64,000 bases of DNA from Pyrrhosoma nymphula (lineage: Eukaryota > Arthropoda > Insecta > Odonata > Coenagrionidae), in the NCBI GenBank assembly GCA_963573305.1, contig OY754339.1, positions 14,307,941 through 14,371,940 of the forward strand, read 5' to 3'. A program made the translations under genes and the position numbers. The notes beneath the pieces are model-generated. The model did no database searches, was not told where the DNA came from, and saw only the letters and a list, made by a program, of their open reading frames with translations. Below are positions 51,101 through 59,400 of this stretch, piece after piece (positions within the stretch are counted from its first letter, which is position 1; every line of letters begins with the position of its first letter).

Positions 51101-54100
51101 GGTATGGGAGGGGAAAGAGGGGGAAGACGAAGGTGTTACAAGGGGAAGGAGGGGAAAGAGAGGGGAGAGGAAGGAGGGGAAAGACGAAGAGCTGGGAGAG
51201 GGTGGGCGGAGGGGAGAGAGGAAAAAAGGGGAGCAAAAGGAAGAGGAGTGGAGGAAGCAGGGAGAGATGAGATGAGGGGGAGGGAGAAACTAGTGTGATT
51301 TATTGAGTCCGGGGGGCGAGAAAGCCTGGTGGACCAGAATACAAGAAGATTCAAGATCTTTGAGCTGAAGGGGAGAGGAAGAAGGGGGAAGGGAAGCAAG
51401 AAGAGCAACTTTAAAAGTGTTATTGAAAGTGGTATCCCTCCCTCACCACTGTGTTATCTTATGTCATTTCCTATCTTATCTCTTATCCCATATCCTTCTA
51501 CACGCCTTTTTCCTCTCCTAATACTTAGTCCGTCATGCCTTCCACCGATCTTGTCATGTCTTGGCTGCACACCATAAAAAAACTTTCTTTTAAATTGGCG
51601 CAATACACGTGCCACTCCGAGTTTCTCTCCTCTTGCTTATCCCTTGTCATCTTTCCAAACGGACTTACTATCAAACTCCCCCTAACTGGCCTCCCTCCTT
51701 CTTTACGTCCGTTCTTCCACACGTACTCTTATCAGCTTTCCTTTAATTTCTGTCATACGGTCCTCTTACGTTATCAAGCTCTTGTACACCAATACTATGC
51801 TGATATTCATTCCCTTATCAAAATTGTCAAGCTGTGGAGCCCACATTCGCTCTCCAGTATCCAACGTTCACTCCACTCTGCACTTCGCGTTCTTGCCTCC
51901 AAACGCGTAAAAGCCCAGCGTAAACTCTCTTCACTAATCCTTTCCTTTTTTTGCCGAGGCCTCTCTCTTCCCATGCACATGGCGACATCCCCCCCTCCCC
52001 CACCTCCATTGTACTTGTCCAAACCTGACCTTGCTACGTGCTTAAACCTGGCTACCCCGCCTCCTCCTACGTCAGTGGATTTCCCAAAGCGCGTCCTTCC
52101 TAGAAGCGAATCTCCTTCCGCTGCCCCCACCCTCCCAGCTCAGTCGTCGGCTGGACTGCCGGAAGTTGAAAAAGCGGTTGTTAACCTCTCCTCTACTTCT
52201 CTTTCCCCTGAACAATTATCTCTTCTTTCCAAAGGCCTTAGTTTTTCACCTACCCCTAAAATAAACCCTGTTAAAATCCTCTCTGACGCCCTTCTTTTCT
52301 GCCGACGACTGAAATGGAAATTTTTCTGGGAAACGCGTACCACTCCTCCGTCTCCCACCTCCCCCCCCACACCGCTCTCTCCAAATTCAAACCTCCTTCT
52401 TCACATGAGCCAAAACCACTTATTTCCACTCACCCCCTTGAAATCTTCACCAACCTTCTCCTATCAAAACTCTCTGAGCCATCTTTTTTCAACTCCCTTA
52501 AACCAAAACCCAATCCATCTCCTTCTGAAATCTCGGCCCTCAGAAAACTTACTCAAAATCCAGATATTGCCATCACTCCTTCTGACAAAGGCTCCACAGT
52601 AGTCATCCTCAACTCTTCTGACTACCTTGATGAAGCCAACCGGCAACTTTCTGACACTTCCTCATATCAGCCTTTGTCCCATGACCCTAATCCTGAATTT
52701 TTGGATGAAATAATCTCCTTCCTTCAAATCAAAGGCCCTGATGAAGGCCTGTCTAAACAAGATATCACCCTTCTTTCTCCGTCACACCCACGCACCCCAA
52801 ACTTCTATATTCTACCCAAAATCCACAAACCTGACAACCCTGGCCGCCCCATTGTCTCCTCTTATAACTCACCCACCGAACGCATGTCCGCATTTGTTGA
52901 CTACTACCTACAACCCATTGTCAACTCCCTGCCCTCCTATATCAAAGACACTTATCATTTTCTTGAACGCCTCCATTCTACTCCACTCCCCTCTAACTGT
53001 GATATCTTAATGGCCACTATTGATGTCACTTCCCTATACACCAACATTCCTCATTCTGAAGGACTTTCTGCCATCCGCCATTTTATCACTAAACTCAAAT
53101 TCCTCCTCAAATTCCCAGCTCTGAGTTCCTTCTTGATCTTTCCAATTTCATCCTAACCCACAACACTTTCTCTTTCAATAACAAATTCTTTCTTCAAATT
53201 AAAGGATGCGCTATGGGTAGTCGCTTCAGTCCTTCCTACGCCAACCTTTTCCTTGGACTTTTTGAACAATCTTTTCTATCTTCATGCTCACTAAAACCTC
53301 TTCTCTGGCTTCGTTACATTGACTACATCTTCCTTCTATGGCCACATGGTATTCATTCTCTCAACTCCTTTATTTCCTCCCTCAACGCCTCCTCTCCCCT
53401 CTCCTTTACTTCTAACATCTCTGCCTCTAACGTCGTCTTTCTAGACGTAAACGTCTCCCTCTCTGACCGCAAATTTAGCACTTCCGTGCATATCAAGCCC
53501 ACCAACCAACAACAATACCTCCATTATAACAGCTGCCACCCCTCCCATACTAAACGTTCCCTCCCCTACTCCCTTTCTATTCGTGGCCACCGAATCTGCA
53601 ACAACCCTGACTCCCTTGATAAATTCCTTACTAACCTCCATCAATCTCTTCTTCACAGAGGCTATCCAGAGCACCTTCTCAATAAAAAAATCCTCAAAAA
53701 ACCACACTCCCCGAAACTGCCTCCTACTAATAGCATTTCCCAACACAATATCTCCCTCTGTACCACCTACTTCCCAGGTGTGGACTCTATTAGGCGTATT
53801 ATTAAAAACCTCTACCCTATCCTGTCAGACAACCTAACCACTTCTAAAATATTCCCCCAATGTCCCTCTCTCAGCTTCAGACGCCCCCCCCAATCTATCC
53901 GCCATTTTCAATATTACCAAACCCCTGTCCAAATCACTCAAACCCACCAAATCCCTTCCCACCCCTTGCAACCGCCCGCGATGTAAAACTTGCCCCATCC
54001 TCATCACCCAGCCCTTGCCGGACAAGTTCCTCGCTTTTCCCCTCCCTTCTGTCCTCTCACCCTCCTGTACCACGCCTAACATTGTCTACATCCTCCTCTG

Positions 54101-54725
54101 CCAATACTGCCCTTCTTTCTATATTGGCTTATCCACCACTCCTCTCAATATTAGAATGAATGGGCACTGCTCGTCTTGTAACGATTGGCCCTCCCTCTCT
54201 GTTTCTCTCCCTGTCGCCATTCACGTCTCCTCCCACAACTCCACTTTCAATAACACTTATAAAGTTGGTCTTCTTGCTTCCCTTCCCCCTTCTTCCTCTC
54301 TCCTTCAGCTCAAAGATCTTGAATCTTCTTGTATTCTGGTCCACCAGGCTTTCTCGACCCTGGACTCAATAAATCACACTAGTTTCTCCCTCCCCCTCAT
54401 CTCATCTCTCCCTGCTTCCTCCACTCCTCTTCCTTTTGCTCCCCTTTTTTCCTCTCTCCCCTCCGCTCGCCCTCTCCCCGCCCACCCTCTCCCAGCTCTT
54501 CGTCTTTCCCCTCCTTCCTCTCCCCTCTCTTTCCCCTCCTCCTTGTAACACCTTCGTCTTCCCCCTCTTTCCCCTCCCATACCTCAACCTCTATCCTTTT
54601 CCTCATTCCTACTCTTCTCCTAGAGAAAGGTGGAGCTAATATCTTCACCGAAATATCGGAAGTTTTTATCTGTAAGTGTTCTTTTTTCCGTTTGTATATT
54701 TTTATCGGCCACCCTCTTGGCATAT

Positions 54726-54776
<51 letters not shown>

Positions 54777-56446
54777 CAATGCCACAGGTGGGGCGGAATT
54801 AAATATAGACACATAAATAAAAGAACACTCACACTATACGTTGATATTTCGGTTACTATAGAACTTTTCTCAAAGATAGAAGGATACATACTGATGGAAA
54901 GGCAGGGGACAAGAGGTAGGGTGTGATGGGAGGAGAGAGGGGTAGGAAAGGGGAGAAGAGGGGAGGGGCGGGAGGGGGTCAGAGGAAGAGGGAAGGGCAA
55001 GGATGGGAAGAGGCGGGAGGGGGTCAGAGGAGGAGAAAGGGATGTGGAATGGAGAAAAATGTATATATATAAGGGAAGGGGTGGGAGGGGATTGAAGGGA
55101 AAGGGGAGAAGGGGCGGGAGAGGTCAGTGAGCGCGATTTAATCCGGGCGGATTATGAGTGGAATAAAGCCAGATGCAGGCCATTTCTAGCGTACGCAATT
55201 GAAGGGGAGAGGCAGAAGGAGGGAGGGAAGCCAATACGCCTACACGGAAGCATTGATCAAAAATGAGATTGTGGGAGGAAGCATGGATTTGGACGGGGAA
55301 GGAGGCATTGGGCGAGGACGGCTTGCAACTGGCACGGTGGCCTGTTATTCTAACACTGAGGGTGTTAGTGGTGAGACCAATGTAATATGAATCGCACAGG
55401 CAAAAAGTTCCACCAAATCCTGTGTTCGTCCTTTTATGTGTTCCTATCCCTTTCCATTTCCTATGATTGTATGAATATATATATATATAGGATAGGGTAG
55501 AGGAGAGGTTTTTAATAATACGTGTGATAGAGTCCACACCTGGGAAATAGGTGGTGCAGAGGGAGATATTGTGTTGAGAAATGCTATTAGTGGGAGGCAG
55601 TTTGGGGGAGTGTGGTTTTTTGAGGATTTTATTATTGAGAAGGTGCTCTGGAGAGCCTCTGCGAAGAAGAGATTGATGGAGGTTAGTGAGGAATTTATCA
55701 AGGGAGTCAGGGTTGTTGCAAATTCGGTGGCCACAAATAGAAAGGGAGTAGGGGACTTGGGCTCAAGAAGTGCCCTCTGCGTGCCCTGAAACGCCTGTTC
55801 TGTATCTTTACCACTGTCTGTGTGCCTGAGTCAAGCTTTCCTTTCCTCTTCTGTGAACGTAATTCCTTCTCTGCCGGTGGGTGAAAACGCCCTGTCGCCA
55901 TCTCTCGGTGAACTTTACGGGCTACTCTTGGGGGTGTTTGATTCATATAAACCCCCCGCCGATTCCAGTGTTTCTTACAAGACTATATAGCTTAGTTGTC
56001 AGAGCATCCGGCGCGACATCGGAAGGTCCGTGGTTCAATTCCCGGTCTAGTCGAATTTTTTTCACTGTGAATCGGCCATCTTCACACCACCATTGGACTT
56101 CACAATTTTGTGCTTTTCCTATCCTCTTTCTTTTAACCTCTGTTTGAACGAAAATATTTATTGTGTATATATATATATACACAATATATATATATATATA
56201 AATTCAAACTTACAGGAGGTAGGAGAAAGAGGAAAAGATAAAGAATTCGTTCTTACGGGAACGTTTCGAACCAGTTGGTCCTTCGTCAGCTCTAGAAGCT
56301 CTAGAACCTCTACTTCTAGAGCTGACGAAGGACCAACTGGTTCGAAACGTTCCTGTAAGAACGAATTCTTTATCTTTTCCTCTTTCTCCTACCTCCTGTA
56401 AGTTTGAATTTATATATTTGTGGCCAATTGGCGAAAACTTCCAAAG

Positions 56447-56484
<38 letters not shown>

Positions 56485-59400
56485 CAAATTCTAAGCAACA
56501 GCAAAGAGAATAAATATTTTTCAAATTTATAGGCCTATATCTCCTGATAGAAGAAAAAATATTGCAAAATATCATATTTAAAAAGTTATCAGGGTAGATA
56601 TGAGTAGCAGATCAATTCAAATACCTAGGCATTACCGTAACTTTAGACCTATGTATTTGAGGTATAGTACTGTGGAAACATTAATACATTACATTAAGGA
56701 GATGGATTAGGAGAAATCAGGGATGTTAAAAGTCAGGAAATTTGAAACCCATCATGGAAATGTCAGGGAAAATCCTCGAGCTGTCAGGGAAAAATTGGAT
56801 GAAGGTAAGGTCGATGAATTGGTCAGTGGCCGATGCACCCCCAACTATACGTTCATTTTCATAAATTTGTCATTAAATTTGATGAGTAGAAGTAACATTG
56901 GCGTTATGGGGTGGTTTCTTAACTTTCATTTGCACTTAAATTTTCACTGCTCTCTGAACGTCAAGGAAACGCTTGAGGAAAATGTCAGGGAATTTCATTT
57001 CCAGAATCTGGTAACAACCCTGGAGATAATTAACGGTTGGAGTCCCCAGATGAAAAAATGATATATTGTGCCTCACTCAGGTGAGGCCTAAACTCAAGCA
57101 TATGAGGCTCTCTAGGGCATAATACGTAACAAAATACTAGGAAATAACATATTTCTTCACTTTCTACTCATGTTTTGGACTACTATTAAAAGAGAGCAAT
57201 ACACTAAACCACCAAAATCATCTCACTCTTTAATATTTTCCCCACAATTTCATGATCATATTCTCTCTCACGTTGTCATCACTGACATCCAACCACCCTC
57301 TCTTGCATATCCTCCATTTCTACGTATGTGGGGGCTCTTGGGGAACAATAGGAGGGAAATGAGCAAATAGTATGAGAAATTTTGCCTTTTTGTGGGTGAC
57401 AATATTTTAAGACATACATATTACATTCTAGTCTAACCCCTTAGTTCTCTTTTTTGTGATATTCATGGCATTGTTTTGTTTGTGGCGTTTGATTTATTTG
57501 AACTGCCGCCCCTTTATTAGCTTGGTTTTCTTTACAGTATGACTTTGCTAATTATGGATTAAAAATTCAAGTGAAATTCAGGCAAGAGGGCGTGCTACAG
57601 GAATTAAACCAGTTTCGTCAGAGCGGTGGCGAAAGGGCAGTTGCAATTGCCGTGTACCTAATGTCACTGCAGGAGCTAACGTCTGTGCCATTCCGGTGTG
57701 TGGATGAGATAAATCAGGTACATATTTGACTCCAAGATGTGAGAAGAGAATTCTTTTCTGAGGTTATGCAATGATGGCTTAACAGCCCTTTTTTTTATTT
57801 TTTAGGGAATGGATGAATTCCATGAGGCTGCCGTTTTTCGGTTGCTCTCTGATATTGTCTCGAAGGCAGGAGGTGCTCAGTATTTTCTGTTCACTCCTAA
57901 GGTAATTATATGCCCAACCTTTCTTTATTCTTGTCCTTTCCTTCACACGCTGACATTATTTGATGGTGTGGTAAAGGTGTTGCCCTGCTGCTATAATTTT
58001 CGAGTGAATAATAATTGTGTTTCACTTCACTCTGAAGTCCATTGAGCATTGGTACCAAAGTCCATTCTATACTATTTTTGTGTACTAATATTGGTGTGAA
58101 AATGGCAGTGAATTCCCCTGGTGAAAATAAACCATGACGGACAGTGTGACAGAAGCGTGAACACAGTGTGCATAGAATGTGACGAGCATGATTACAGTGT
58201 GACAACAGTGAATTCAGTGTGCCAAAAGCGTAAATTGGATAGCATGATAGACAGTGTGTAGTCATTGTGCGCACAGTGGTCATAGATTGTTAGATAGTTA
58301 TTGGGGGGGCCTTCGTCAGGAGCCCGGGCACTTAGACCTTTCTTGGTCCATTGTGCCAACCCCATGCCTGTCTGCCACTTGCAGACAGGGGGCAAGAGCA
58401 CCACGGTAGAGGTATGGAGGGTTGGCCTCCCCCTGCCTCACCCCAGTACCAGGTATGGAGGGTGTCCTCCCTCATACTCTCCCGGTATGGGTCTCCCTCC
58501 GGCCTCCCGGTGGTCTGGAGGGAGTATCGCCTCTCCATCCACGCCTGGTGCAGGTATGGAGGAGGGTCACCCATCCAACCACTGTCCGGGCCCAACGTTG
58601 CTTAACTTCGGTGTTCTTAAGGGAACCGGTGTTTCAACATGGCTAGGCCCTTGCCCCCACAGTGGTCATACTGTCTGACAAGCTTTAAAGGGAGAACAGT
58701 GTGCGTACACTGTTACTAATACACTTGCACAGTGTATAGCACATTGTTGTCACACTGTCTGTCACTGTTTATTTTCACCAACAAGGAGAAAACATTTCTT
58801 GAACTCACGGCAAAGTTCCACACAAAGGTACAGTTGGCCTTTTTTATGAAAAAAATTAGAATTTCTTTGTTTCATAATCGTAATTGAAGTGTTTCTACAA
58901 TAAATTAATTGCTCACCACTTAAGCCGTCATAAGCATTGCTCTGTTAATAGTCCATGGTGATCTGGTAACCATGTAACATCTTTTCATTTAAATCTCAAC
59001 TGCTGCTTGTTATCTTGAAAACAGTTACTTTTCCCCTGGCAGAATTTCAAGAGAACAAAATAGGCTTGAGTAATCAGAAAAAGAAGGCTTGTTGCCCTTG
59101 GCCTTTTTAGTTGACACATTCTGAGCATGTTGACTGTGCAACTTAAACTCTATAAACTTGGATTAAAAGGATGACATGGATGTGATATTAGTCCCCAGGT
59201 TTTCTTCAGCAGTTTTTGCATATTCTTTGTAGGGAATTGGATAATCTTTATTTCCTCTATAGTTGGTGACGGATCATGTCATCAGTTGAAAACAATTGGT
59301 AAATGTGATCACACGAATTCATGTACTTTACTTAAATTTTTATTTCTTGCAGGTTCTCCGCTCATTAACATTCCCTGAATCGTTGCTGTACATTTGTGTG

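Larger units (their letters stand above)
50959..54724 (+). mobile_element. Penelope-like element 1 with long inverted terminal arms
   Basis: The coding part (reverse transcriptase and GIY-YIG endonuclease, plus strand) lies between two inverted arms of about 475-485 bases, 50959-51434 and 54241-54724. The right arm covers the end of the GIY-YIG domain and the 3' UTR. The left arm is the same sequence in reverse, so the element begins with an inverted copy of its own 3' end. Direct or inverted terminal copies of this kind are a hallmark of Penelope-like elements. Both outer ends lie next to TA-rich microsatellites. Confidence 0.9.

Noticed and set aside
51045..51298. Several long overlapping frames on both strands in the Penelope left arm
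   Set aside because: They are low-complexity GGA/GAA-rich or TCC/CTT-rich readings of the inverted arm. The real coding strand is the right arm.
55981..56052. Functional tRNA gene
   Set aside because: Box A and box B are present and a cloverleaf can be drawn, but the anticodon loop lacks U33 and one acceptor pair fails. Kept only as tRNA-like.
58564..58656. Genuine 5S rRNA gene on the minus strand
   Set aside because: Homology stops at the box C region, the body is unrelated, and the whole unit is bounded by a 13-bp target duplication, so it is a SINE.
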